DNA from: Sulfuricella sp.
Lineage (GTDB): Bacteria; Pseudomonadota; Gammaproteobacteria; Burkholderiales; Sulfuricellaceae
Length of the DNA: 64,000 nucleotides
Assembly (NCBI GenBank): GCA_041651995.1
Contig: JBAZID010000006.1
Span: forward strand, 93,628-157,627
Direction: 5' to 3'
Numbering within the stretch: position 1 is the stretch's first letter; every line of letters starts with the position of its first letter. The translations under genes and the position numbers were made by a program. The notes under the pieces are model-generated. The model searched no databases. It saw nothing but the letters and a program-made list of their open reading frames with translations, and was not told where the DNA came from. This document shows, one piece after another, positions 11,821 through 19,899 of this stretch.

Positions 11821-13296
11821 ATGACCGTACAAACACAATCGCAGCAAGCACCGATCGAACCCGGCACCCTGTTCGCCACCGCGGAAAGCACGCTGCTCAA
11901 ACCCTATCATCTGGATGAAGCCCGGCTGCAACAGGTGTTCGGCCAGATCATGACGCATCAGGCCGACTATGCCGACCTGTATTTCCAGTACAGCCGCGCT
12001 GAAAGCTGGAGCCTGGAAGAAGGGCAGGTCAAATCAGGCAGCTTTGATATCGATCAGGGTGTCGGCGTGCGTGTAGTGAGCGGCGAGAAAACGGCTTTTG
12101 CCTACTCCGACGAAATCAGCCTGCCCGCGCTGACCCAGGCAGCCGAAACCACGCGTGCCATCGCCCGTCAGGGCGGAGAAGGGCGAACACATGCGCTGCG
12201 GCGCGCCATGGGGCACGGCCTGTATCTGCCACACGACCCCATTGCCAGCCTGAACGATGTGCAGAAGGTAAAACTGCTGGAAAAACTGGAACGGATCGCC
12301 CGTTCACTGGACCCGCGCATCACCCAGGTAATGGCCGGACTGGCCGGGGAATACGAAGTGGTCATGGTGGCCCGCAATGACGGCCTGATGGCGGCCGATG
12401 TACGGCCTCTGGTGCGCCTGTCCGTACAGGTCATCGCGGAGCAGGACGGACGCCGCGAACAGGGTAGCGCGGGCGGCGGCGGACGCTTTGATTACGCCTA
12501 TTTCAGCGATGAAATATTGGAACAGTATGCGAAGGAAGCCGTGCACCAAGCGCTGATCAACCTGGATGCCCGCCCAGCGCCAGCGGGCGCCATGACCGTG
12601 GTGCTGGGGGCTGGCTGGCCCGGCATTCTGCTGCATGAAGCCATCGGGCATGGCCTGGAAGGCGACTTCAACCGCAAGGGAAGCTCGGCTTTCAGCGGAC
12701 GTGTCGGAGAAAGGGTGGCGGCGGATGGCGTGACCGTGGTGGATGACGGGACTATTGCACGGCGCCGCGGCTCCCTCAATGTGGATGACGAGGGCAACCC
12801 GACCCAGTGCACCGTGCTGATTGAAAATGGCATTCTCAAAGGCTATCTGCAGGATTCGCTCAACGCGCGCCTGATGGGGGTTGCGCCGACCGGCAACGCG
12901 CGGCGCGAGTCCTTTGCCCACATCCCCATGCCGCGCATGACCAATACCTACATGCTCAACGGCGACAAGGATCCGCAGGAAATCATCGCTTCGGTCAAGC
13001 ACGGCCTGTATGCAGCCAATTTTGGCGGCGGACAGGTGGATATCACCAGCGGAAAATTCGTTTTTTCTGCCGCCGAGGCCTACATGATCGAAGACGGAAA
13101 AATCACTTATCCGGTAAAAGGCGCCACCCTGATCGGAAATGGCCCGGATGTATTGACCCGGGTCTCGATGATCGGCAATGACATGAAACTGGACCCTGGT
13201 GTCGGGACCTGCGGCAAGGAAGGCCAAAGCGTTCCGGTTGGCGTCGGGCAGCCGACGCTGCGCATCGATGGTTTGACCGTCGGCGGAACGGCGTGA
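11821..13296 (+). CDS. tldD: TldD family metalloprotease
   Basis: TldD is the catalytic subunit of the cytoplasmic TldD/TldE (PmbA) heterodimeric zinc protease, which degrades unfolded short peptides and matures some ribosomal peptides. The zinc motif HEAIGH is at residues 272-277, followed by the typical LEGDFNRKGSSAFSG segment. At 491 residues it has the normal length. The frame is open back to 11734, but that part overlaps the nitrilase gene, and the ATG at 11821 gives the usual N-terminus. The partner gene tldE is not in the window. The next small gene starts with a GTG that overlaps the tldD stop codon. Confidence 0.94.
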   Translation: MTVQTQSQQAPIEPGTLFATAESTLLKPYHLDEARLQQVFGQIMTHQADYADLYFQYSRAESWSLEEGQVKSGSFDIDQGVGVRVVSGEKTAFAYSDEISLPALTQAAETTRAIARQGGEGRTHALRRAMGHGLYLPHDPIASLNDVQKVKLLEKLERIARSLDPRITQVMAGLAGEYEVVMVARNDGLMAADVRPLVRLSVQVIAEQDGRREQGSAGGGGRFDYAYFSDEILEQYAKEAVHQALINLDARPAPAGAMTVVLGAGWPGILLHEAIGHGLEGDFNRKGSSAFSGRVGERVAADGVTVVDDGTIARRRGSLNVDDEGNPTQCTVLIENGILKGYLQDSLNARLMGVAPTGNARRESFAHIPMPRMTNTYMLNGDKDPQEIIASVKHGLYAANFGGGQVDITSGKFVFSAAEAYMIEDGKITYPVKGATLIGNGPDVLTRVSMIGNDMKLDPGVGTCGKEGQSVPVGVGQPTLRIDGLTVGGTA

Positions 13297-13598
13297 GGTT
13301 TTTTGCAGTCGCGGCTCTGGCCTGCGTTGCGCTATCCGTGAATGCAGCACCGGCTGAGTTGTCATCCGAGCCGGATACCCCTCATTATTTCGAATATTTC
13401 GATCCTGAACAAAAGCCCTGGCAGCCAGGCCAGGCGCTCAACATTGAAGAAGTCTTCAAGAATTATCAATATTTTGAAATCCGCTTTTTGAACAACGGAG
13501 CTGAAATTCGGGTCCGGCGATATATCCAGAACCAACGGGAGGGGGAAGTGCGCTACCGTGTCTTGCCGGATGGCTCGCTGGCTAAAATCAGTCAGTGA
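13293..13598 (+). CDS. Small exported protein of unknown function
   Basis: A 101-residue protein beginning with a GTG at 13293 that overlaps the tldD TGA in a GTGA junction, which implies translational coupling. Residues 1-19 look like a Sec signal peptide (short hydrophobic core ending in VNAAPA). The mature part of about 80 residues is polar, with an aromatic stretch (HYFEYFD) and a C-terminal segment that looks like beta hairpins (RVRRYIQ, RYRVLPDGS). I do not recognise a named family. Coupling to tldD suggests a shared operon but says little about function. Confidence 0.62.
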   Translation: MRFFAVAALACVALSVNAAPAELSSEPDTPHYFEYFDPEQKPWQPGQALNIEEVFKNYQYFEIRFLNNGAEIRVRRYIQNQREGEVRYRVLPDGSLAKISQ

Positions 13599-13806
13599 TA
13601 CAAATCGGTGCGGGTGCACCAGTCCTGTGCGTGTTCCCGCAGCATGTCCTTGACATTTCTGTGGCGCGGGGAGAACATCACCCGCCTTGAAACAAATGAT
13701 CTCCGGTGCATGCCTGAGTGCGTTCCTGGCTGATTTATTTCATTCGTTTCACAGCTGGAACATAAATTGCATCGTTTTTAATCGCAGTTCTCAGTAAAAT
13801 ACATTT

Positions 13807-13826
13807 CATGACAAAAATCCGTCATG
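13807..13826. repeat. Short inverted repeat upstream of the DUF2934 gene
   Basis: CATGAC and GTCATG are separated by 8 bp, about 50 bp before the ATG at 13875. It could be an operator for a dimeric regulator or chance. No T-run follows, so it is not a terminator. Confidence 0.35.
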
Positions 13827-13874
13827 TTGCGGCAATATTATTTACGCATAATTTAAATTTTTGGAGCAAATATC

Positions 13875-14216
13875 ATGGTTGACGCAAAAACTGAAACAGC
13901 GGCAAAAGTCAAAAAAGTGGCCGCTTCGAGCGCCAAGACTGCAACCGTAAAAGCGGCAGCCAAGCCGGTAGCCGCGGCGAAACCCGCCAAAGCGGTAGAG
14001 CCCAAGGCAGCGGCAAAAAAACCAGCGGCGGCAAAACCCGCAACTAGCCGTGCCAGCAAGGCTAAAAGCCTCAAAAACGTGACGCCGGAGCAACGTTACC
14101 GGATGATTTGCGATGCAGCATACTTCAAAGCGGAAAGACGCAACTTTTCACCAGAGAACGAAGTTCAGGACTGGCTGGACGCTGAAGCTGAAATCAACAG
14201 CCTGCTCGGCATGTAG
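13875..14216 (+). CDS. DUF2934 protein with Ala/Lys-rich N-terminus
   Basis: A 113-residue protein in two parts. Residues 1-65 are low-complexity Ala/Lys/Pro repeats resembling the tail of histone H1-like bacterial proteins. Residues 68-108 fit the DUF2934 domain (RYRMICDAAYFKAERR then a DWLDAEAEI pattern). The basic tail suggests nucleic-acid or polyanion binding, but this is inference and the domain has no established role. GGAG at 13863-13866 precedes the ATG by 8 nt. It is a single gene, convergent with the gene at 14232-14783. Confidence 0.78.
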   Translation: MVDAKTETAAKVKKVAASSAKTATVKAAAKPVAAAKPAKAVEPKAAAKKPAAAKPATSRASKAKSLKNVTPEQRYRMICDAAYFKAERRNFSPENEVQDWLDAEAEINSLLGM

Positions 14217-14222
14217 GCATTC

Positions 14223-14243
14223 CCGCAACCGTTATGGTTGCGG
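14223..14243. terminator. Hairpin between convergent genes
   Basis: CCGCAACC (14223-14230) and GGTTGCGG (14236-14243) form a perfect 8-bp stem with a 5-nt loop, just after the DUF2934 stop and overlapping the last codons of the opposing gene. No clear T-run follows on either strand, so termination is likely only in part. Confidence 0.45.
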
Positions 14244-14783
14244 CGCTTCGCCTCCAGACGCACCCTTGAGGAATTCGTCGAACTCGCCCATGGAAATTTC
14301 CTCAACTTCCATGCCTTTGCGGGCGAGGTGGCGCACGTCGTAGTTTTCACCATGATTTATCGACTCCGCTTCCGCACCGGATTCACTGCCGGCGCTGAGT
14401 TCTGGAATTGTGGCGGCATGCTCGCCTGAAGACGGTTGATCCTGCGGATATCCAGGTTTTTCTTCGTAGTTATAATCGGCTTGTTCCGGTCCCGGATCGT
14501 CGCTCTCGTCCATCTTGAAACGCCAGAATACGGCAGGAACCTGAAACCCGAGCTTTTCCTTCAGATGGCGCTTGATCTGGATTTCGAGGATATTGGAAAA
14601 CCGCAATTTCTTTTGCGGAATGGCCTGAATAAGCACCACCGGGTTGCATTCATAATCCAGGGTATAAACCTTGAAATTCACCACATCCCGGATTTCGAGG
14701 AAGCGGATTACCTCATTGTTGATGCTTTTCAGTGTGCGTTTGTCGATACCGCCGGGTTTGTCACTGGAGAGGAATGAAAACAT
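14232..14783 (-). CDS. Conserved hypothetical protein, acidic C-terminus
   Basis: A 183-residue cytoplasmic protein with no signal peptide or membrane segment. Residues 1-95 look folded, with alternating strands and a helix (a VVLIQAIPQKKL strand-turn and a KRHLKEKLGF helix). Residues 96-183 are acidic, Pro/Ser/Gly-rich and probably disordered, ending in a short motif GEFDEFLKG. I do not recognise a family. GAGAT lies upstream of the ATG. It is followed on the opposite strand by the convergent DUF2934 gene and preceded by the CopZ-like gene, 36 bp away in the same direction. Confidence 0.62.
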   Translation of the reverse strand: MFSFLSSDKPGGIDKRTLKSINNEVIRFLEIRDVVNFKVYTLDYECNPVVLIQAIPQKKLRFSNILEIQIKRHLKEKLGFQVPAVFWRFKMDESDDPGPEQADYNYEEKPGYPQDQPSSGEHAATIPELSAGSESGAEAESINHGENYDVRHLARKGMEVEEISMGEFDEFLKGASGGEAPQP

Positions 14784-14818
14784 GAACGCTGTTATCTCTA
14801 TTTTTGATGGGACCCGGT

Positions 14819-15028
14819 TTATTTTATCACTTCATAACCGGCGTCATTGATTGCGCTCCTTAATTGATCCGTATTTGCCATGGACGGATCGTAGGCGATG
14901 ACAACCTCGCCATTTTCCAGGGTGATATCCACGCCGCTCACGCCGGGAATCGGTTCCAATACGTTTTTCACGCTGCGCACGCAGCCCATGCAGGTCATGC
15001 CCTTGACGGTGAGAGTGATTTTTTCCAT
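14819..15028 (-). CDS. Heavy-metal-associated domain protein (CopZ-like)
   Basis: A single 69-residue HMA domain with the metal motif GMTCMGC, cysteines 13 and 16, and the expected beta-alpha-beta-beta-alpha-beta pattern. Such stand-alone domains are usually copper chaperones that hand Cu(I) to a P-type ATPase or a repressor; no such partner is next to it, so copper specificity is inferred from family only. A good AGGAG ribosome binding site precedes the ATG. The palindromic element at 15056-15160 lies just upstream and may overlap its promoter. Confidence 0.88.
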   Translation of the reverse strand: MEKITLTVKGMTCMGCVRSVKNVLEPIPGVSGVDITLENGEVVIAYDPSMANTDQLRSAINDAGYEVIK

Positions 15029-15055
15029 GTGAGGCTCCTTTGTAGTGTTGATCCC

Positions 15056-15160
15056 AGATTATCCATTAGGGCCAAAACACCGCTGTAGGAGCGGCGCCCT
15101 CGCCGAGATTCGCGCCGGGGGCGGCGCTCCTGCATGACCGTGCATTCCAATGGATAATCT
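15056..15160. repeat. Nested palindromic element (MITE/REP-like)
   Basis: A 105-bp element bounded by perfect 12-bp inverted repeats, AGATTATCCATT (15056-15067) and AATGGATAATCT (15149-15160). Inside it a second GC-rich inverted repeat pairs 15085-15098 with 15120-15133 (12 of 14 positions). The inner part resembles the GTAGGAGC-type REP palindromes common in proteobacteria. It contains no reading frame. It could be a non-autonomous mobile element or a folded transcript end. Confidence 0.6.
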
Positions 15161-15347
15161 CGGTTGATTATAGGTAGAGGCTATTGTAGCCTCATGGCTA
15201 TTCAGCGCCAGCCAGAAGTAGAGTATTCAGGTACTGTTGGTATATAACGAAACATTATTCTGCTGCCCAGAGTTCCATACCGTGAACGGATGGATGCGGG
15301 GTCAACCGGTTGATTATTGTTCCAATCTTTCTGGAAAAAAGACAAGC

Positions 15348-16040
15348 ATGATGAAAATCTCTACCCTGCTTGCAGGCCGTGCCGTGCCATTCGGCCCGCC
15401 CGGCCATCTAAGCGCCATCCACAAAATACCTGTGGCGGGCCGAATCCGGATCGCGACCAACGGCCTGGTGTGTGACCAGCAAGGCGACACCGAAAGGCAT
15501 GGCGGGCCAGAAAAGGCGCTGCACCACTACCCCCTGGATCATTACGCTACCTGGCTCGCCGAACACCCGGAGTTTGCAGCTCTGCTGGAACATCCCGGTG
15601 CATTCGGCGAGAATTTCTCCACTACTGGAATCAGTGAGGAGCATGTCTGCATCGGCGACATCTACCGTGCCGGAACAGCGCGGGTGCAGATTTCTCAAGC
15701 CCGCCAGCCATGCTGGAAACTCAATGTACGCTTTTCCGACCCCAGGATGGCGCGCATGGTGCAGGAAAGCCGCCGCACCGGATGGTATTACCGCGTGCTC
15801 GAAGCTGGCGAAGTAGAAGCTGGCGATACGCTGGAACTGCTCCAGCGCCCCCACCCCGATTGGCCACTGTCGCGCCTGCTGCACTGCTTTTACGCGGATA
15901 CGCTTAACTACGAGGCGCTGCGTGAAATCGCCGCGCTGGACCTGCTCGCCGAATCGTGGCGAAAAATCGCTGTCAACCGGCTTGAGCAGCGCGGAGTGGA
16001 GTCATGGTTGCGACGCCTCACCCGCCCGGCCAGCAAATGA
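15348..16040 (+). CDS. MOSC domain protein (YiiM-like)
   Basis: A 230-residue MOSC-domain protein of the YiiM type. MOSC proteins bind molybdenum cofactor; E. coli YiiM detoxifies N-hydroxylated base analogues. The family pattern is clear: RHGGPEKALHHYP at about residues 50-62, GAFGENFSTTG near 84-94, and the conserved Cys122 in QPCWKLN that would bind the molybdenum site. The last 50 residues fit the three-helix C-terminal domain that accompanies this family. The frame extends upstream to 15237, but ATGATG at 15348/15351 gives the normal N-terminus. No neighbour suggests a specific pathway. Confidence 0.85.
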   Translation: MMKISTLLAGRAVPFGPPGHLSAIHKIPVAGRIRIATNGLVCDQQGDTERHGGPEKALHHYPLDHYATWLAEHPEFAALLEHPGAFGENFSTTGISEEHVCIGDIYRAGTARVQISQARQPCWKLNVRFSDPRMARMVQESRRTGWYYRVLEAGEVEAGDTLELLQRPHPDWPLSRLLHCFYADTLNYEALREIAALDLLAESWRKIAVNRLEQRGVESWLRRLTRPASK

Positions 16041-16308
16041 AAGCAGGAGATAAATATCAGTCAGACTGGGGCTGTCGCGCCGCCAAAATGCTTTGCTCCT
16101 GGATGGCAAACGCATAAAGTTCATATGACATTAGTTTTTCCACCGGGCATGGCGCAGTTGTTGGTATTATTGGCGCCAACTGGCGCCGGCAAGAGATCAA
16201 TCGTCGAGCTGCCCAGCCTGCGCAGCCGACCAAGACAAATGCCAGATCGCCGTTGCAGCATAAAGCCATTGTTTGACCAGAATCTCTAACTCCCAAGGAG
16301 CCCTGAAG

Positions 16309-16542
16309 ATGAACCTCACAATTGAACAAATCGCCGAGGAGGCGCTTTCCCTCCCTAGCGAAGCACGTGCTTTGCTTGCTGATCGCCTTGTTGAAAGTCT
16401 TGATCCCTTGGAGGACGGCTACATACGGCAGCTTTGGGCTGCTGAAGCGCGCACCCGCCGCGATGACGTCAGGAGTGGCCTGGTTAAAACCATTCCGGGT
16501 CAGGAAGCGCTGGATCGCGTCCGGAAATCAGTCACACGATGA
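16309..16542 (+). CDS. Antitoxin of the addiction module component family
   Basis: A 77-residue protein matching the short addiction-module component family (TIGR02574-like) that is normally coded just before a RelE/ParE-type toxin. It begins with the typical TIEQIAEEALSLPSEAR segment followed by LLADRLVESLD. AAGGAG at 16295-16300 lies 8 nt before the ATG. The toxin frame begins in an ATGA overlap with its stop codon but ends after 15 codons, so this antitoxin appears to have lost its partner. Confidence 0.82.
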   Translation: MNLTIEQIAEEALSLPSEARALLADRLVESLDPLEDGYIRQLWAAEARTRRDDVRSGLVKTIPGQEALDRVRKSVTR

Positions 16543-16586
16543 GATTCGAGTTTCACCCGGAGGCTCTGGTCTTGCCGGTCGCCTAG
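16539..16586 (+). pseudogene. Remnant of a RelE/ParE-type toxin gene
   Basis: The ATG overlaps the antitoxin stop codon, and the first residues MRFEFHPEAL are a typical start for this toxin family. The frame then reads five unrelated residues and stops. The sequence after the break shows no continuation of the toxin in any frame that I can see, so most of the gene has been deleted or replaced. Confidence 0.68.
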
Positions 16587-16709
16587 CGGGAAACTGAGAA
16601 TCCGTGACTGACCCCATTATTCACATTGACCTTGAAAAAAAATAGATAATAGGTTGCAAAAGGTTGCCTTATGGTGCATAACTGAAACATTTATGGGGGG
16701 GTAATCCTT

Positions 16710-16931
16710 ATGTCTACAGCGCTTAAATTGTCAGATGAATTGATTGAGCTCGCAAAGCCACACGCAGCGGCAAAACACCGTTCCGTGCCGAAGCAGATTG
16801 AGTATTGGGCGCGTTTGGGTAAGGTGGTCGAGGAAAATCCAGAGCTACCTTTACAGTTCATCCAAGACACGCTGCTAGGGCTTGAAGAAGCCAAGGCCGG
16901 GCAACTTTCTGAATACAAATTCGGTGCGTGA
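16710..16931 (+). CDS. ParD-like antitoxin
   Basis: A 73-residue antitoxin of the ParD-like family. The N-terminal segment ALKLSDELIELAKPHAAAKHRSVPKQIEYWARLG is the family's ribbon-helix-helix-like DNA-binding part, and the C-terminal 30 residues are a likely toxin-binding tail. It overlaps the next gene in a GTGA junction, the normal antitoxin-toxin arrangement. The antitoxin probably autoregulates the short A/T-rich upstream region (about 16620-16700). Confidence 0.82.
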   Translation: MSTALKLSDELIELAKPHAAAKHRSVPKQIEYWARLGKVVEENPELPLQFIQDTLLGLEEAKAGQLSEYKFGA

Positions 16932-17203
16932 TTAATTTGAAAATCATAACAACACCGTCCTTTGATAAGGCCGTGAAGAAGCTGCCTTCCCAAGGGAAAA
17001 AAACGGTCGATGATGCTGTGCGCGTGATCGTGGCAAAGCCAACGATCGGCGAGGCCAAAAAAGGAGACTTGTTGGGCGTGCGTGTTTACAAATTCAAGAT
17101 CAACAAACAAGAAATTCCTTTATCGTATAGCGTTGGCAGCGATGAATTGTTGCTGATTGCATTGGGTTCACATGAGAATTTTTATCGTGATATGAAGCGA
17201 TGA
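16928..17203 (+). CDS. RelE/ParE-family toxin
   Basis: A 91-residue toxin, apparently intact. It has the RelE-superfamily order: an N-terminal strand, a helical segment (FDKAVKKLPSQGKKTVDDAVRVI), then core strands (GVRVYKFKI, IPLSYSVG, LLLIALGSHENFY). The C-terminal SHENFYRDMKR ending is typical of one RelE subfamily. The target (ribosome-bound mRNA or gyrase) cannot be told. The start is a GTG overlapping the antitoxin stop. About 40 bp of non-coding sequence separates it from the next recognisable hairpin-free stretch before the methyltransferase 3' end. Confidence 0.82.
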   Translation: MINLKIITTPSFDKAVKKLPSQGKKTVDDAVRVIVAKPTIGEAKKGDLLGVRVYKFKINKQEIPLSYSVGSDELLLIALGSHENFYRDMKR

Positions 17204-17313
17204 AAACAAAATCGCTACCCTCTGACAGCAGGCGGTCAGAAGTGATTGTGTTCCCGGCGAATGACCAGCTTGCGGCGCCTGAAATGGTCGCGCGCAGATA
17301 GCATTGGATGGCC

Positions 17314-17997
17314 TCATCTATCGACTTTAACAATACCCAAAATAAATTTATGCTTCGAGCCAGGAAATAAATCCCCGGTTTTAATTGTGACTTGGGAGCC
17401 TAATTGGGAAAGCATGGCTTGCACAGATTCCGTAGTGAAAATTTGTTGATGCTCCAGTTCTTCATGGGGGTGCATCGTATCGTTGGGCACGCTACACATA
17501 ACAATGCCGCCGGGGCGAACAATACGTGCCATCTGTTGTAGTGTTTTTTCAGGGTAATCCAGATGTTCAAAGACTTCAGTAGCAACAGCAACGTCGAAAG
17601 TATTGTCAGGTAAAGGTATCTTTGGTAATTGGCTGACAACGGTATTGAAGCCTTCTTTCTTTAATTGATCGCAGGCCCAGCTTGAAAAATCCAGGCAAGT
17701 AAGTTCTGCGTCGCGTTGTTGCTTGATCAGTTTGGAAAGCCTCCCTACACCGCAGCCAACATCAATAACCCTGGCTTGCTCTGGAATTTGTTCCAGAATT
17801 AGCGCAAACAATTCTTCGTAATTTCTTTGGCAGGAATCATTAGCCCATTCTTTGTTCCAATAGTCCGGTGTATTGATATTGGTGCGACCAAATTTGATGA
17901 GCTTATAGAGCTTGGGGGTTTTGGGGCGAACCTGATTTTCCAGCCAGATATTAAACTGATTTCGGATGCGCCATGGAATGATTTCTTTAAGTTTCAT
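17314..17997 (-). CDS. Class I SAM-dependent methyltransferase
   Basis: A 227-residue methyltransferase with the SAM-binding glycine motif VIDVGCGVG at residues 77-85, an acidic residue after strand 2 (LTCLDFS) and the motif-IV region FDVAVATEVFEHL, the common UbiE/Coq5-like core. It lies at the edge of the polysaccharide region and diverges from the flippase gene, so it may methylate a sugar or lipid-linked intermediate; this is inferred from position. The gene is visibly AT-richer than the housekeeping genes to the left, which suits a transferred accessory gene. Confidence 0.83.
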   Translation of the reverse strand: MKLKEIIPWRIRNQFNIWLENQVRPKTPKLYKLIKFGRTNINTPDYWNKEWANDSCQRNYEELFALILEQIPEQARVIDVGCGVGRLSKLIKQQRDAELTCLDFSSWACDQLKKEGFNTVVSQLPKIPLPDNTFDVAVATEVFEHLDYPEKTLQQMARIVRPGGIVMCSVPNDTMHPHEELEHQQIFTTESVQAMLSQLGSQVTIKTGDLFPGSKHKFILGIVKVDR

Positions 17998-18186
17998 TTG
18001 TAAATCCTACATAGATTCAGAACCCCTGATCGGGTATCCTTCAAGCATACAGGTGTTATGCGATCGCAATTTGCATAACATCATAACAAATGTCTGTGGT
18101 TGGCGGCATTCACTGGTTTTCAAAAATCCCATGCTCAAATTTAAATTAATTGGCGTAGTTTCCGGTAATACGGATAGGTTCTAGTC

Positions 18187-19656
18187 GTGAGCCTCGGAGA
18201 AAAAATCCGCAGTGGCGCTAAATGGTCTTTTTTTGGCAATACGACTAGCCAGGTACTTGGTTTTATATTTGGTATCGTGCTCGCACGCTTATTGGCTCCC
18301 GCTGATTTCGGCGTACTGGTCACTATTTCGGTTTTTACCGGTCTTGCCGGGTTTATTGCGGGGGGGGGCATGGGGCAGGCACTGGTGCGTGCCAAAGAGG
18401 CGACAAAGCAGGATTACGACATTGTATTTACCCTACAGATCATCATTGGAAGCCTGATCTATGCTGCTTTCTTTTTTGCCGCTCCATGGTTCGCCACGTG
18501 GTATGACACCCCCCTGTATACCGATTTGTTACGAATCTCAGCGCTGTCTTTTATTCTTCGACCCTTTGTCAACCTGCCAAGCAGTATCCTGTTCCGGGAA
18601 ATGCGATTCAAAGCACGTAACATTGCCGGAATTACCACGGTGTTTATCTCCAGTGCAGTAAGCATTGGTATGGCTTATACCGGCTATGGCGTATGGAGCT
18701 TAATTTTCGGCGGCATAGCCGGATCGGCCTCCAGTGCGCTCCTGCTGGCTTTTCTGGCAAAATGGCGACCCGGCTGGTCGCTTGATTTTCGGCGGGGAGG
18801 GGAGATTGCCCGCTATGGTTTGTTGTTTACTGCTACCGATTTTCTGGGGTACTTGCGGAATCAGGCCAGCATCTTCATTCTTTCCCGTACACTCGGCCCG
18901 GCAAGTGTTGGTTTATACAACAAAGGCGAAAGCCTGGCCAAAATGCCGCATTCATTCATTACGCATTCGGTTTACCAAGCACTGTTCCGGGCCATGGCTT
19001 CTGAACAGGACAATCTGGATAAATGCCGCTATCTCTTTTTCCGGAGCATCTCGCTGGTCGCGATTTATGCCACACCATTTTATGTGGGACTTTTCTGGCT
19101 GGCTGAACCGCTTATCAATGGTGTGTATGGGGCCAAATGGTCTGCGGCTGCTGCGCCACTCGTCATACTAACGCTCGCCTGGCCATTCTGGCTGATGGAA
19201 AACTTGTCGGGTGCGGTTCTCGCCGCGATGAACTGGCTGGGGCGCGAATTGCCCGTGCAAATTTCTACCCTCGTCATCACAAGTCTTGCCGTAATAATTG
19301 GGCTGCCCCATGGCATTGAAGGCGTTGCTTTCGGTATTGTCGGAGCAACCATTTACTGCGCCCTGCACATGCTCTGGCTTGCTATAAATTGCCTGAAGGC
19401 CAGTTGGTTGGACTATGTTCGCGCTCTCATCCCAGCTGCATTCCTGAATCTCATTCTGGCGGGCGTCCTGTTTCTTGTTGATCATGCATTACCCGCTAGT
19501 TTGCGTGCCAGCAATTTTATCTATATCGCAGTGATGGTTATTATGGGGTGCCTGGTGTACGCCCTATGCTTTCTCTACCTGCCTTTCACTTCGCTACGAG
19601 GAGAGCAGCAGCGCTGGAAAGCAATTCTGCTACTAAATAAAACCTCGATACCATGA
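18187..19656 (+). CDS. Polysaccharide flippase (Wzx/lipopolysaccharide biosynthesis type)
   Basis: A 489-residue inner-membrane protein with about 12-14 hydrophobic helices. The N-terminal region GEKIRSGAKWSFFGN followed by a VLARLLAPADFGV segment is the standard opening of the MOP-superfamily flippases that move lipid-linked repeat units across the membrane. The start is a GTG with only a weak AGG upstream. It heads the + strand polysaccharide gene set and diverges from the methyltransferase gene. No Wzy polymerase lies in the same + strand set; the O-ligase at 35295-36590 is the nearest enzyme with that kind of fold. Confidence 0.88.
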   Translation: MSLGEKIRSGAKWSFFGNTTSQVLGFIFGIVLARLLAPADFGVLVTISVFTGLAGFIAGGGMGQALVRAKEATKQDYDIVFTLQIIIGSLIYAAFFFAAPWFATWYDTPLYTDLLRISALSFILRPFVNLPSSILFREMRFKARNIAGITTVFISSAVSIGMAYTGYGVWSLIFGGIAGSASSALLLAFLAKWRPGWSLDFRRGGEIARYGLLFTATDFLGYLRNQASIFILSRTLGPASVGLYNKGESLAKMPHSFITHSVYQALFRAMASEQDNLDKCRYLFFRSISLVAIYATPFYVGLFWLAEPLINGVYGAKWSAAAAPLVILTLAWPFWLMENLSGAVLAAMNWLGRELPVQISTLVITSLAVIIGLPHGIEGVAFGIVGATIYCALHMLWLAINCLKASWLDYVRALIPAAFLNLILAGVLFLVDHALPASLRASNFIYIAVMVIMGCLVYALCFLYLPFTSLRGEQQRWKAILLLNKTSIP

Positions 19657-19689
19657 TGTTTATCTTTCTGTGTAGAGCAAGTTTCATGT

Positions 19690-19722
19690 AGGTTGGGTTA
19701 GTGGCCTTATCGCGTAACCCAA
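19690..19722. repeat. Palindromic repeat after the flippase gene
   Basis: TTGGGTTA (19693-19700) pairs with TAACCCAA (19715-19722) across a 14-nt loop. It matches the widespread AGGTTGGGTTA...TAACCCAACA type of dispersed palindrome. It sits in the 243-bp gap after the flippase gene, where a second short hairpin (CTCAA/TTGAG near 19732-19745) follows. Confidence 0.55.
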
Positions 19723-19899
19723 CAAACCAAAACCTCAAAACCTTGAGATCGACAATAAAAAAACGTAACACTTGTCATATTTGAATATGAACCTTCACGC
19801 TGATAAACTTTGGGCGGCATTATAAAAAAATATCTGCCAACAAATCGAACTGTTCGCGTTATCGCGTTAACCCTCTATCCAGTTCCATAAACAGAAAAT

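Noticed and set aside
16057..16329. 90-codon minus-strand frame between the MOSC and antitoxin genes
   Set aside because: No ribosome binding site, no family match and it overlaps the antitoxin leader. A short 24-codon inner frame is also unsupported.
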